Source: Pseudoramibacter alactolyticus ATCC 23263
Lineage (GTDB): Bacteria > Bacillota > Clostridia > Eubacteriales > Eubacteriaceae
Direction: 5' to 3'
DNA length: 64,000 nt
Assembly: GCF_000185505.1 (NCBI RefSeq)
Contig: NZ_GL622359.1
Coordinates: 1,656,021 to 1,720,020, forward strand
In this document: positions 52,557 through 61,656 of the stretch, one piece after another
Layout of the letters: each line of letters begins with the position of its first letter
Position numbering within the stretch: position 1 is the first letter of the stretch
Notes under the pieces: model-generated
What the model saw: the letters and a program-made list of their open reading frames with translations, nothing else
What the model was told of the DNA's origin: nothing
The model's database searches: none
Made by a program: the position numbers and the translations under genes

Positions 52557-54074
52557 TTATTCGGCCTTTTCATGCATCATGCCCTTTAAATTGGCATACA
52601 ATTCCTGATATTTTTTAAATACTTTTTCATATTGTACATAGGCATCCATATCCGGTTCGACCGTATAGGCCATTTGCACCATGCCGTCTGTCGCTTCATC
52701 AAAGCTTTGATAAATCCCGGTTCCAACGGCTGCCACAATACAACAGCCGAGGCCGCCCGCGCTGGGATCCACAGTCACAATAATCGGTTTGCCGGTGGCA
52801 TCCGCGATAATCTGCATCCAGGTGGCGTCTTTCGTCACGCCGCCGCATCCGACAATCATATCGATTTTTTCGCCTTGCTGGTCAAAATTGTCAATGATGT
52901 TTTTCGTCCCCAGCGCGACCGATTCAATCAAGGCACGATAAATATGTGCTTTGGTATGACTGAGCGTTAATCCATAGATCACACCCTTTGCGTTTGGATC
53001 TTTATAAGGTGTCCGATTCCCTTGGAAGAAATCAAGCGCGACCAACCCATCGGATCCGGGCGGAATATCCTTGATCATTTCATTAACAGCGGCATACGGA
53101 TTGTCCAGTTTGTCAAAACCCCATTCCTTTAAATACCATTTCACAATGGAGCCGGCCGAAATCTGCCCGCCTTCCAGAATGGCGAGTCCCGGAACGATTG
53201 GATTAATATATGGTCCCCAAATGCCGGAAAGCTCTTTTTGCTCTTTCGAAAAACAAAGCTGTACAAAGCTTGTTCCCATGATCATGGCCAGGCGCCCCGG
53301 CTTCGAAACCCCCATGCCAAGCATGCCGATATGGGCATCGATGCCGCCTTCCACCACCAACATTTCTGGATTCAAGTCATATTTTTCCGCAAAATCACGA
53401 TCAATTTTACCGATGGGCTCACCAACATTTTTAACATCTGTCACCAAAATATCTTCATAATCTTCCAATCCGATTTGTTCAAAAAAATCCTTTTGCCAGC
53501 CGCCGTACCCGTCGACATAATTCCACTTACAAGCCGCCTGACAAATGGATGTGGCCCATTTCCCGCCTGTCAGCTTATAATTCATCCAATCCAGCTGCTC
53601 GATAATTTTATAAGCCTTAGCATAAACTTCCGGTTTATGGCGTTTAATCCACAACACCTTTGGGATCATCCACTCAACGGATTCTTCTCCACCACAATAT
53701 TTTAAACAAGGATGGTGCGTCGCATTGCAGATCTCCATTTCTTCCACCGCACGGGTATCCATCCACATAATTGCATTCTGGAGCGGCTCACCGTTTACAT
53801 CAACAGGAATAACTGTCGACGAAGTGGAACAAACTGAAATCCCAACAATGCTATAGCGCACCCCCATCGAAAGATGATCCGTCACCTTTTTGACCGCTTC
53901 ATTAAAACAAGACCACCAGTCCTGCGGCTTTTGTTCGGCTCTGCCCGGTTTTGGATAAACGGTCTGATACGCCTGTTCATTCGCAGCTACCACATTCCCA
54001 CTGATATCGGTCACTACAACGCGAACACTCTGTGTTCCCGTATCCACACCCATAAAATATTTTGCTTCGTACAT
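52557..54074 (-). CDS. FGGY-family carbohydrate kinase (ribulokinase-like)
   Basis: 505 residues: FMGVDTGTQSVRVVVTD, IMWMDTRAVEEM, VEGGIDAHIGMLGMG (catalytic Asp), ALDFFQGNRTPYKDPNAKG (a motif of the ribulokinase-like branch) and GGVTKDATWMQIIADATG. It phosphorylates a keto-sugar or polyol; the substrate is unknown. GAGGGGA ribosome site. Second gene of the operon, 18 nt after the dehydrogenase. Confidence 0.88.
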   Translation of the reverse strand: MYEAKYFMGVDTGTQSVRVVVTDISGNVVAANEQAYQTVYPKPGRAEQKPQDWWSCFNEAVKKVTDHLSMGVRYSIVGISVCSTSSTVIPVDVNGEPLQNAIMWMDTRAVEEMEICNATHHPCLKYCGGEESVEWMIPKVLWIKRHKPEVYAKAYKIIEQLDWMNYKLTGGKWATSICQAACKWNYVDGYGGWQKDFFEQIGLEDYEDILVTDVKNVGEPIGKIDRDFAEKYDLNPEMLVVEGGIDAHIGMLGMGVSKPGRLAMIMGTSFVQLCFSKEQKELSGIWGPYINPIVPGLAILEGGQISAGSIVKWYLKEWGFDKLDNPYAAVNEMIKDIPPGSDGLVALDFFQGNRTPYKDPNAKGVIYGLTLSHTKAHIYRALIESVALGTKNIIDNFDQQGEKIDMIVGCGGVTKDATWMQIIADATGKPIIVTVDPSAGGLGCCIVAAVGTGIYQSFDEATDGMVQMAYTVEPDMDAYVQYEKVFKKYQELYANLKGMMHEKAE

Positions 54075-54092
54075 AATATTCCCCTCTGTTCT

Positions 54093-55145
54093 TTACACCT
54101 GTCCCCAGGGATAAATCATGATCTTGTTAAAGAAATAGTGCCCCCCGTCGATCTTTTCAAAAATCCCTGGCACCTCTTCCAGAGAGAGCCGATGGCTGAT
54201 GATATCCTTTGCCGTCATCCCCCGGGTGTACATCTTGAGCGACTCGGTCCAGTCTTCGCCCGGATAGGGATCGGTGAAGGAATTCCAGGAGCCGGCCAAC
54301 TCGATCTGGCCGCGCATCAGCGTATCCACTTCCTTTTCTGAAAGATCAAGACCTTTATGGGAAATCCCGAGGAACACCACGCGCCCCATTTTGCTCGCCA
54401 TCATAATGGCCTGCTTCTGGGCCGCCGGCGCCCCGGAAAAATCCACCACCACATTGGCGCCTTCGCCGTCAGTGGCTGTTTTGACGGCCGCTACCGGATC
54501 GGTACTCAACGAATTGACGACCACATCCGCACCAACTTTTTTGGCAATATCCAGTTTTTGATCCCAGACATCAACAGCGATAACCTGCTTTGCGCCCTTC
54601 ATGTGCGCGATCTGCACAGCAAACAAACCGATGGGCCCGGCCCCTACTACAGCTACCGTGTCCCCCGCCTTGAAATGGCCGCGGTTGATCAGCCCGTGCC
54701 AGGCGTTGGCACAAGGGTCAAGGGTCGCCGCGTCTTCGTAGGAAACGCCGTCCGGCACCTTGAGCAAGTTCGTCTGCTTAACGCTGACGTATTGCGCATA
54801 GGCGCCGTCCCGTCTTGAACCGTAATAATCGTAGTCTTCACACAAAGAATAGACGCCCTTCTGACACCATTCGCAATGCCCGCAGGGAACCAGCGGCGGC
54901 ACCACGACACGCTCGCCGGCCTCAAAACCTTTAACGTCTTCCCCGACTGCTTCAATTTCCCCGGCAAATTCATGCCCGCAGATAATCGGGGACACATGGG
55001 CGCCATAGGTTAAAATCCGGGGAATATCCGAGCCGCACACCCCGCAGGCATGCACTTTAACCATGGCCTCATCCGCCTGCATCTCCGGCTTCGGCACCTC
55101 TTCCACCCGCAAATCCTTCGGTTTGTACATCCGCACTGCTTTCAT
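54093..55145 (-). CDS. Zinc-dependent MDR alcohol/polyol dehydrogenase
   Basis: 350 residues: catalytic Zn ligands CGVCGSD and GHEFAGE, structural Zn cysteines in CGHCEWCQKGVYSLC, NAD-binding VAVVGAGPIGLFAVQIA. It resembles galactitol-1-phosphate/sorbitol dehydrogenases, so it likely oxidises a polyol to the ketose used by the kinase. The ATG at 55145 follows AGGAGG; first gene of an operon divergent from an RpiR regulator. Confidence 0.88.
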   Translation of the reverse strand: MKAVRMYKPKDLRVEEVPKPEMQADEAMVKVHACGVCGSDIPRILTYGAHVSPIICGHEFAGEIEAVGEDVKGFEAGERVVVPPLVPCGHCEWCQKGVYSLCEDYDYYGSRRDGAYAQYVSVKQTNLLKVPDGVSYEDAATLDPCANAWHGLINRGHFKAGDTVAVVGAGPIGLFAVQIAHMKGAKQVIAVDVWDQKLDIAKKVGADVVVNSLSTDPVAAVKTATDGEGANVVVDFSGAPAAQKQAIMMASKMGRVVFLGISHKGLDLSEKEVDTLMRGQIELAGSWNSFTDPYPGEDWTESLKMYTRGMTAKDIISHRLSLEEVPGIFEKIDGGHYFFNKIMIYPWGQV

Positions 55146-55176
55146 TTTGGTCCTCCTTGAATTCATGCGTTAATCA

Positions 55177-55307
55177 TTTACGATTATATAAACCGTTCCG
55201 TAACTTATTTTCATTATAGAGGCTCGTATTTACTTTGTCAATTATTTTACCGTTAATTTTTTACGTTCGTAAATATTTTCCTAAGCTTTGCGATTTTATG
55301 CTATACT
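55177..55307. promoter_or_regulatory. Divergent control region with TTTACG/CGTAAA sites
   Basis: A perfect 14-bp palindrome TTTACGTTCGTAAA at 55260-55273 and a related spaced pair TTTACG (55177-55182) and CCGTAA (55198-55203), plus TATACT at 55302-55307 as -10 for the regulator. These are probable RpiR operators controlling both directions. Confidence 0.55.
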
Positions 55308-55328
55308 CGATTTGGAGGTATTTTTCAA

Positions 55329-56174
55329 ATGAACACCATTCTGACAACCATTCGAACCAAATACAACACCTTGTCCAAAACGCAAAAGGTGATCGCCGAT
55401 TTTATTCTGCAGAATGCATCGCGCATCCCCCTGCTGTCCATTACCGAGGTGGCTCGGGCCTGCAATACCAGCGAAACGACGGTTATGCGCTTTCTCAAAA
55501 AACTGGACTACAATTCCTATCAGGTCTTTAGGGTAAATATCGCCCAGGAAACCACAGATGATCCCAGCACATCCATCAATGACGAGCTCAGCCGGCACGA
55601 CAACCTCGAAACCATCAAGCACAAAATCATCAGCCATACCCTCACCGCCATTCACGATATCGATGTGCTGCTGCCGGAAAAAATCCTGACCCAGGCGATC
55701 GACGCCATCCGCGCTGCTAACCGGCTGCTCATTTACGGTGTCGGTGCATCCGGCGCCATCGCTTTGGATGCCTATCATAAATTCGGCGGCATCGGCCTGG
55801 ACGTGTGCACCTATCCGGATCCCCATTTGATGAACATCACCTGCTCCCACGCCGTGCCGGACGATTTAATGCTGGCCATTTCCCATACCGGCGAAAGCAA
55901 CGAGGTGCTCCATGCGGTGCGCATCGCCAAAGAGCGCGGCGTCACCGTCATTGGCCTCACCAGCTTTGCCAATTCCACCTTGGCCAAGCTTTCCGACTTA
56001 TACCTGCTCAGCTCCACCAATGACAAGAAGTATCACTCCGAGGCCATGGCCTCCCGCATCGTTCAGCTCACCATTGTCGATATTCTCTACACCGCCACCT
56101 TCATGCAGGATCCGACCCATTATTATCAGGCACTGAACGCGTCGCGCATCGCCGTTTCCCACAATAAAACCTGA
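55329..56174 (+). CDS. MurR/RpiR-family regulator
   Basis: 281 residues: N-terminal HTH_6 (about 10-75: LSKTQKVIADFILQNASRIP, ARACNTSETTVMRFLKKL) and a SIS sugar-phosphate-binding domain (about 120-250: LLIYGVGASGAIALDAYHKF, AISHTGESNEVL, VIGLTSFANSTLAKLSD). It is divergent from the dehydrogenase/kinase/deoC operon and most likely regulates it in response to a sugar phosphate. TTGGAGG ribosome site. Confidence 0.88.
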   Translation: MNTILTTIRTKYNTLSKTQKVIADFILQNASRIPLLSITEVARACNTSETTVMRFLKKLDYNSYQVFRVNIAQETTDDPSTSINDELSRHDNLETIKHKIISHTLTAIHDIDVLLPEKILTQAIDAIRAANRLLIYGVGASGAIALDAYHKFGGIGLDVCTYPDPHLMNITCSHAVPDDLMLAISHTGESNEVLHAVRIAKERGVTVIGLTSFANSTLAKLSDLYLLSSTNDKKYHSEAMASRIVQLTIVDILYTATFMQDPTHYYQALNASRIAVSHNKT

Positions 56175-56275
56175 GTCCCGCGGCACGTTTTTTGTCCTGG
56201 CATTTTAAATTTCCATGCCAATTTTAAGGCCATGCGTTATACTGAAATCGCACTAAAAAGAAGTGAGGAAAACCC

Positions 56276-57637
56276 ATGAGCCCCATGCACTTAGACCTGA
56301 CGCTCAAAGCGGGCCAGCAACTCGCCATGACGCCGCAAATGCAGACCGCCATCCGACTGCTTCAGATGAACAGCCTGGAGATCAAAGACTATCTGTCCCA
56401 AACCATGCTCGAAAATCCCATGCTGGTTTTTCAGGGCGAGACGGACACCTCCGAACCAGACGACGCGATCAACTGGCCGGATTATTTCGACCAGATGGAT
56501 GCCGCGCCGACGGTCCGGGAGGAAACCCGCCCGTCCGAGGAGCGTTACCGTCCCGAAGCCTGGCGCAAACCGGTCGCCACGCTGGAAGAATATCTGCTGC
56601 TGCAGCTCCATACCAAAGGCGATATCGACACGGCCATCGGCGAATACATCATCGGCTGTATCGACGCCGACGGTTATCTTTCAATGGATTCAGACGCCGC
56701 CCGGCAGCTTGGCGTCTCCCCGGCGGCCGTCGCTGCCGCCCTCGCCGCGATCCAAACCTTTGATCCCGCCGGCGTTGGCGCCCGTAACATCGGCGAGTGT
56801 CTTTCCATCCAGCTTAAGCAGCTGGGGCTGTGGACACCGGAGGGCCAGATGCTCTTAGATGAACACCTTTTGGATGTGGCCAACAACCAATTTAAAAAAG
56901 TGGCCGCCGCCACCGGCATTCCTGCCGACGAAATCACCCGGTTCAAAATGCTTCTGACCGAGCTCAATCCCCGGCCCGGCGCCGTCTTTGATACCGAAGA
57001 ACCGGTAGATTACATCATCCCCGACGGCAGCATTCAATGGGTCGACGGAGAACTGATCATCCACATCAATGAGATCAGCGCCCCGCGCCTGACCCTGAGC
57101 CGTTTCTACCGCCGCATGCTGGATCACCCCGACACCCCGGAGACCAAGGCCTATCTCGAAGACTGCCTGAACAAAGCGCGTTTTATTATCCAGTGCATCG
57201 ATATGCGCCGGGAGACCATCCGCAAAATTCTCACCGGCATCGCCACCTATCAGGCCGATTATTTCTTCAGCCGCTGCCGCTGCCCCAAACCCATGACCCA
57301 AAGCCAGATTGCCGAGATGGCCGGCGTGCACGCGTCCACTGTCAGCCGGGCCATCCGCGGCAAATATGTCCGCACGCCCCGCGGCACCGCGAGTCTCAAA
57401 TCCTTCTTTAAACGCGGTTACGAAAGCGACCTCGGTCAGCTTTCCGTCGACGGGGTCAAGGCCCAGCTGTCGGCCTGGATCCAAGCCGAAGATCCCGCCC
57501 ATCCGCTGAGCGATCAGGACCTGACCGACCGCCTCAACGAACACGGCTGCGCCATCGCCCGGCGCACTGTCGCTAAATATCGCGAGTCGCTGGGGCTGCC
57601 GGTTGCCGCCAGGCGAAGACGGCCGTCCAAGCATTAA
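56276..57637 (+). CDS. rpoN: RNA polymerase sigma-54 factor
   Basis: 453 residues: glutamine-rich region I (AGQQLAMTPQMQTAIRLLQM, ENPML), core-binding region (about 85-280), HTH (QSQIAEMAGVHASTVSRAIR) and the RpoN box ARRTVAKYRESLGLP near the C-terminus. It recognises -24/-12 promoters and needs an ATP-dependent activator; no activator gene or clear -24/-12 site was seen in the window. GAGGAAAA before the ATG. Confidence 0.94.
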   Translation: MSPMHLDLTLKAGQQLAMTPQMQTAIRLLQMNSLEIKDYLSQTMLENPMLVFQGETDTSEPDDAINWPDYFDQMDAAPTVREETRPSEERYRPEAWRKPVATLEEYLLLQLHTKGDIDTAIGEYIIGCIDADGYLSMDSDAARQLGVSPAAVAAALAAIQTFDPAGVGARNIGECLSIQLKQLGLWTPEGQMLLDEHLLDVANNQFKKVAAATGIPADEITRFKMLLTELNPRPGAVFDTEEPVDYIIPDGSIQWVDGELIIHINEISAPRLTLSRFYRRMLDHPDTPETKAYLEDCLNKARFIIQCIDMRRETIRKILTGIATYQADYFFSRCRCPKPMTQSQIAEMAGVHASTVSRAIRGKYVRTPRGTASLKSFFKRGYESDLGQLSVDGVKAQLSAWIQAEDPAHPLSDQDLTDRLNEHGCAIARRTVAKYRESLGLPVAARRRRPSKH

Positions 57638-57682
57638 AAAAAAGAGCAATGGCGACGTTGATCGTCGCCATTGCTCTTTTTT
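57638..57682. terminator. Long bidirectional hairpin terminator
   Basis: AAAAAAGAGCAATGGCGACG/CGTCGCCATTGCTCTTTTTT between convergent rpoN and galU. Confidence 0.92.
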
Positions 57683-57693
57683 GATGGCCGGCT

Positions 57694-58566
57694 TTATAGA
57701 TCCAGATTCTTCAGATAGGCCATGAAGCGTTCGCCGACCCCGGGCGTCCGCAGCCCGTATTCCACCGTCGCTTCAAGAAAGCCCAGCTTGTCGCCGACGT
57801 CGTAGCGGCGGCCGGCAAAATCATAGGCCACCATTTCCTGGCGGCGGGCCAGCTTTTTCAGGCCGTCGGTCAGCTGGATTTCACCGCCGGCGCCTCGCCC
57901 GGTGTGCTCGAGGATTTCAAAAATCTCCGGCGTGATGATATAGCGCCCGAGGATTGCCAGATTGCTCGGGGCTTCGTCAATCGCCGGCTTCTCCACCAGG
58001 TCCCGCACCTTGTAAACATAATCGGTCATCGCCTCGCCGGAGACAATCCCGTATTTATCCACCTGATCGTCCGGCACCGTCTGCACACCGATCACCGAGG
58101 CCTGATATTTGTCGTAAACATCAACCATCTGCTTGAGGGCCGGTTTTTCGGCATTGTACACAATGTCGTCGCCCAGCACCACGGCAAAGGGCTCGTCGCC
58201 GACAAATTCCCGGGCGCAGAGCACCGCGTGGCCCAGGCCCTTGGCTTCGCCCTGGCGAATGGTGTAGATATTCGCCATCTCGGTAATGTCCTCCACCATC
58301 TTGAGTTCGGCGTCCTTGCCCTTCATCCGCAGATTAAATTCCAGCTCCGGCACATGGTCGAAGTGGTTGATGATGATGTCCTTGTTGCGCCCGGTGATAA
58401 TGAGGATATCGGTGATGCCCGAGGCCACAATTTCCTCGACGATGTATTGAATCGTCGGCTTGTCCACAATGGGCAGAATTTCCTTGGGGACGGACTTGGT
58501 CACCGGCAGAAAGCGCGTGCCGAGGCCCGCCGCCGGAATAACCGCTTTTCTGACTTTCTTTGTCAT
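57694..58566 (-). CDS. galU: UTP--glucose-1-phosphate uridylyltransferase
   Basis: Makes UDP-glucose from UTP and glucose-1-P for envelope glycans. 290 residues: AAGLGTRFLPVTKSVPKE (nucleotide loop), DKPTIQYIVEE, VVLGDDIV and a C-terminal EATVEYGLRTPGVGE. AAGGAGC ribosome site. It lies 81 nt behind the UGD-like gene on the same strand, suggesting a common transcript. Confidence 0.94.
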   Translation of the reverse strand: MTKKVRKAVIPAAGLGTRFLPVTKSVPKEILPIVDKPTIQYIVEEIVASGITDILIITGRNKDIIINHFDHVPELEFNLRMKGKDAELKMVEDITEMANIYTIRQGEAKGLGHAVLCAREFVGDEPFAVVLGDDIVYNAEKPALKQMVDVYDKYQASVIGVQTVPDDQVDKYGIVSGEAMTDYVYKVRDLVEKPAIDEAPSNLAILGRYIITPEIFEILEHTGRGAGGEIQLTDGLKKLARRQEMVAYDFAGRRYDVGDKLGFLEATVEYGLRTPGVGERFMAYLKNLDL

Positions 58567-58647
58567 CGCTTGCTCCTTTGTCGTCGATCCGCGTCGGATC
58601 TTTTTCCGTTATGCGTCTGATTTTATCACGCCGGTTTCAAACTTTGC

Positions 58648-60072
58648 TTAAACCTTGGCCGGCGCCGTTTCGAGCAGCGCGCGATAGGTCAAGCCGAGTC
58701 GCAGGGCCTTAGCCCGATCGAAGGCCGCCGCCCCGTCGAGAATCAGCGTGCCGCGCATCCGCCGCTTTAACCCCGGGGTGAGCACCCGGCCCATGCCCGG
58801 CCATTTGCCCAGGGTGATGAGCACATCGGCGCCGCGGGTGGCCTGAGCCGCCGACGTGCAATAGACAAAAGCGTCCCGCACCCGGTGCAGCCGCCACTTG
58901 GCCTGATCCGCCCCCCAGGGCAGATAAAGCCGAAAGGGTTTCGGGCGGCCCGCCGCCGGCGGATGGTCTTCAAAATCGGCCGCGAGATTCCCCAGCACTT
59001 CGACCCCCGGGGTTTCCCGCAAATCGTCTGTTCCCGGTGAGGGCGCAAGCCCCAGCACCGCCACCACAGCGTCTTCCGGCAGATGCGCCAGCTGATCCTT
59101 CAGCCACTGCGCGCAGCGTTTGGCGTGAGCCGCGCTGCCGGCGGTGACCGCCGCGGTTAATGTCGGCGTCAAACCGTTTTGCTTGAATAATGCGGTTAGC
59201 GCTGCCGTCTCCGCGGGCAGGCGTCTTCCGCCGATGCCGATGCCGTCGCAGCGTGCCGCAATGCGGCTGCGCCGCCGGGGCTCCGCCGATGCCAAAATGG
59301 CCGTCAATGCACGGCTGTCCGCCTGCATCGTCTCTGCCAGCGCGTTCACCGCCTGCCCATAGGCCTGGCGCAGGGCCACCAGGCCGCTGTCGGCAAGGGC
59401 CGCAAGCTCCGCCGTCGCCCAGGTGCACAGTTTTCGCCGCTTGCCGGCGGGATCCAGCGCATCCAGCACCTTGGCCAAGCCGGCCGGCAATTCGGCTGCA
59501 GCATCGGCCCGACCCACCAAAAGCGGATCCTGCCGGCGCATGGCCGCCACCATCTGCCCGTCATTAAAGAGCTCCGGCATCGCGGCGACATCCACGTTCG
59601 GCACCGGATCATCGCGCTCGGACAGTGCCGTATCGGCAGCCTGCTGCAGCTTTGCTGCCGTTCCCGGCGGCAGCGCCGATTTGATCACCAGCACCCGGTC
59701 CCCTGTTGCCTGAACGGCCGCCTGGCGCACGGCCGAGGTTACAAACCGCGGGGACGGCAGCCCGTCTTCCCCCGCCGGCGTCATACAGCTGATCCCGATC
59801 ACCGGGCATTCGCGGATCACCCGCCGGGGCTGCTCGCAAAAGCGCAGCCGGCCGGCTGCAGTCATCGCCTGCACCAGTGCGGCCAGTTCCGGCTCCACGC
59901 CGGGCAGGTGCATCTCCTCCAGAATCCCGGCGGCCACTTCTTCATCCATATCCGTCGCGAGCACGTTCAGGCCGGCTTCAGCCAGCACGGCCGCCCAGGA
60001 CAGGCCGGTTACCGTCAAGCCGATCACGCCCACGTCGGACACCGGCGCTTCCTTTTGTTTCCATTTCATCAT
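58648..60072 (-). CDS. UDP-glucose dehydrogenase-like protein lacking catalytic residues
   Basis: 474 residues along the full UDP-sugar dehydrogenase fold (NAD domain, linker, UDP-binding domain). The dinucleotide motif is altered to GLTVTGL (18-24). The catalytic-Cys motif GxGGxCxPKD is replaced by GIGGRRLPAE (279-288, Arg284 at the Cys position). The conserved Lys and Asn of the EAIKxxANT-like helix are Ala225 and Ser229. The reading frame is intact and GC-rich, so it seems to be maintained. It lies directly upstream of galU. Likely a pseudoenzyme, perhaps a regulator or sugar-nucleotide binder. Confidence 0.75.
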   Translation of the reverse strand: MMKWKQKEAPVSDVGVIGLTVTGLSWAAVLAEAGLNVLATDMDEEVAAGILEEMHLPGVEPELAALVQAMTAAGRLRFCEQPRRVIRECPVIGISCMTPAGEDGLPSPRFVTSAVRQAAVQATGDRVLVIKSALPPGTAAKLQQAADTALSERDDPVPNVDVAAMPELFNDGQMVAAMRRQDPLLVGRADAAAELPAGLAKVLDALDPAGKRRKLCTWATAELAALADSGLVALRQAYGQAVNALAETMQADSRALTAILASAEPRRRSRIAARCDGIGIGGRRLPAETAALTALFKQNGLTPTLTAAVTAGSAAHAKRCAQWLKDQLAHLPEDAVVAVLGLAPSPGTDDLRETPGVEVLGNLAADFEDHPPAAGRPKPFRLYLPWGADQAKWRLHRVRDAFVYCTSAAQATRGADVLITLGKWPGMGRVLTPGLKRRMRGTLILDGAAAFDRAKALRLGLTYRALLETAPAKV

Positions 60073-60170
60073 GGTTTTCTCCCAATTCTTTGTGTCGTCA
60101 TGCTCTGATTATAGCACAGGACCGCGGGATGTCGGCAAATAATTGCCTGCCCACTCCGCCGCGGGCGCAC

Positions 60171-60203
60171 AAAAAAATCCCCTCTGCCGCTGCAGAGGGG
60201 AGC
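60171..60203 (-). terminator. Intrinsic terminator of rpiB
   Basis: Minus strand CTCCCCTCTGC/GCAGAGGGGATTTTTTT hairpin. Confidence 0.88.
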
Positions 60204-60220
60204 CTGATAGCCGAAGGCTG

Positions 60221-60670
60221 CTAACAGGTATATTTTTCTTCAATCGCCGTGATCTTATCGAGCCGCTTCTGATGGCGCCCGCCTTCAAAAGCCGTGGTCA
60301 GCCAGGTATCCACGATATCCAACGCCAGGGTATCGCCGACAATGCGCCCGCCCAGCACCAGCATATTAGAGTTGTTGTGCTGTCTGGACAGCCGGGCCAT
60401 GGTGCTGTCGGTGCACAGCGTACCCCGGATCCCCGGCACCTTGTTCACAGAGATGCAAATACCCAGACCGGTGCCGCAGATGGCAATGCCCCGTTCTGCC
60501 CCGCCGGCAGCCACCGTTTCCGCCACCGCGAGGCCGTAATCCGGATAGTCCACCGATTGTTCATCCGCACATCCCACGTCGATCACCTCGTGGCCCCGGG
60601 CTTTCAAATGAGCCACCACCGCCGCCTTCAGGCGGAAGCCACCGTGATCAGAACCAATTGCTAATTTCAT
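60221..60670 (-). CDS. rpiB: Ribose-5-phosphate isomerase B
   Basis: Interconverts ribulose-5-P and ribose-5-P. 149 residues: AIGSDHGGFRLKA at the start, DYPDYGLAVAE, and the catalytic-Cys motif AICGTGLGICISVNKVPGIR, HNNSNMLVLGGR. The ATG at 60670 follows AGGAGGGAG; a longer reading from 60703 is not needed. Own terminator. Confidence 0.94.
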   Translation of the reverse strand: MKLAIGSDHGGFRLKAAVVAHLKARGHEVIDVGCADEQSVDYPDYGLAVAETVAAGGAERGIAICGTGLGICISVNKVPGIRGTLCTDSTMARLSRQHNNSNMLVLGGRIVGDTLALDIVDTWLTTAFEGGRHQKRLDKITAIEEKYTC

Positions 60671-60757
60671 TTTGTCATCTCCCTCCTGTTTCCGTGCTCC
60701 CATTATACCAAATTCCCCGATGCCCGGCCGGTTCCCGGCCTTTCTTTGTCATGATTT

Positions 60758-61291
60758 CTATCCCAGCGCGTCGCCGTTCAGCACGTGCAACGATTTTTCC
60801 ACATAAATCTTGTGCGCGATGGCCACGACAATATTGCGCAGCAAAATTTTTTCCGGTGCTTCTTCCGCCTTGTGCGGCAATGGCGCAGTCCCCGGCAGCG
60901 CTTCAATGTCAAAAACCAAATTCAATTGATTTTTCAGGGAGCGGCACAGAAAAAGATAGGCCGTTTTCGTGTCGTAGGTTTCCTGTTGAATATCGATCAA
61001 ACAGCTGATGTTCTCAATGGATAGAATGGTCTTCGCCACCGCGATGAAAATTAAATGGGCGATCTGATCCCGGTAATATTGTTTTTTAACGGGCTTGTCC
61101 ACCAGGCCTTTTTTCACGTAGTTGCTGATCATCGAACCCGTCACTTCCCCTTGGCCGAGGGGCGCCAGATGGCCACTGATATAGCGGGCCACCTGTTTCA
61201 AATAAAGCCCGACGTCCGGAATTTCTTCATAGGTTGGCAATTCAAAAGTCTTTATTTCCTGAATGGTCGGGTGATTTTTCTCCCAATGCAT
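60758..61291 (-). CDS. DUF1836 family protein
   Basis: 177 residues of the DUF1836 family: LYLKQVARYISGHLAPLG, GSMISNYVKKGLV (MerR-like HTH turn) and YYRDQIAHLIFIAVAK. Predicted DNA-binding protein common in Firmicutes; role unknown. The ATG at 61291 follows AGGAGG; an earlier ATG at 61345 does not. Confidence 0.82.
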   Translation of the reverse strand: MHWEKNHPTIQEIKTFELPTYEEIPDVGLYLKQVARYISGHLAPLGQGEVTGSMISNYVKKGLVDKPVKKQYYRDQIAHLIFIAVAKTILSIENISCLIDIQQETYDTKTAYLFLCRSLKNQLNLVFDIEALPGTAPLPHKAEEAPEKILLRNIVVAIAHKIYVEKSLHVLNGDALG

Positions 61292-61345
61292 CGTTGTCCT
61301 CCTTAATTCTACCGCCATTATAAAAATGGCCGGGCTGAAAGTCAA

Positions 61346-61582
61346 TCACGGGTGCCGATGCGGCGGTACCGCCCCGATCGGGTCCTGCCCGATGCCCGCC
61401 GCCGGCCAAGGTGATGAACGCCACCTCACTAAAGCCGATCGCCGTGATTGCCTGCCTTGACTTCCTTCTGTTCTGCGCAAAAGTCTTCCCTTCGGTCGCA
61501 GCGCCGCAGAGACAGGCCTAAATACCAACACGGGCGATATACGTGCCGATACCTCGCTGGTGCGTATGGTTTTCTCTGCCAT
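61346..61582 (-). CDS. Short open frame of doubtful status
   Basis: 78 codons starting MAEKTIRTSEVSARI with GAGGGG at good spacing before the ATG, which is its only support. The rest is arginine/proline-rich and looks like noncoding GC-rich sequence; a frameshift early in the gene is possible. Not recognised. The rest of the 61292-61656 interval shows nothing else. Confidence 0.25.
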   Translation of the reverse strand: MAEKTIRTSEVSARISPVLVFRPVSAALRPKGRLLRRTEGSQGRQSRRSALVRWRSSPWPAAGIGQDPIGAVPPHRHP

Positions 61583-61656
61583 GGTATCCCCTCATTTCTT
61601 CATGTGCTGCCGCTTACCGAAACCTCTTCGGCAGAATGTGTCGTACTTCTGCACAG

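Noticed and set aside
56276-57637. Sigma-54 (-24/-12) promoters in the window
   Set aside because: TGGCAC words were checked at several places, but none had TTGC at the required spacing.
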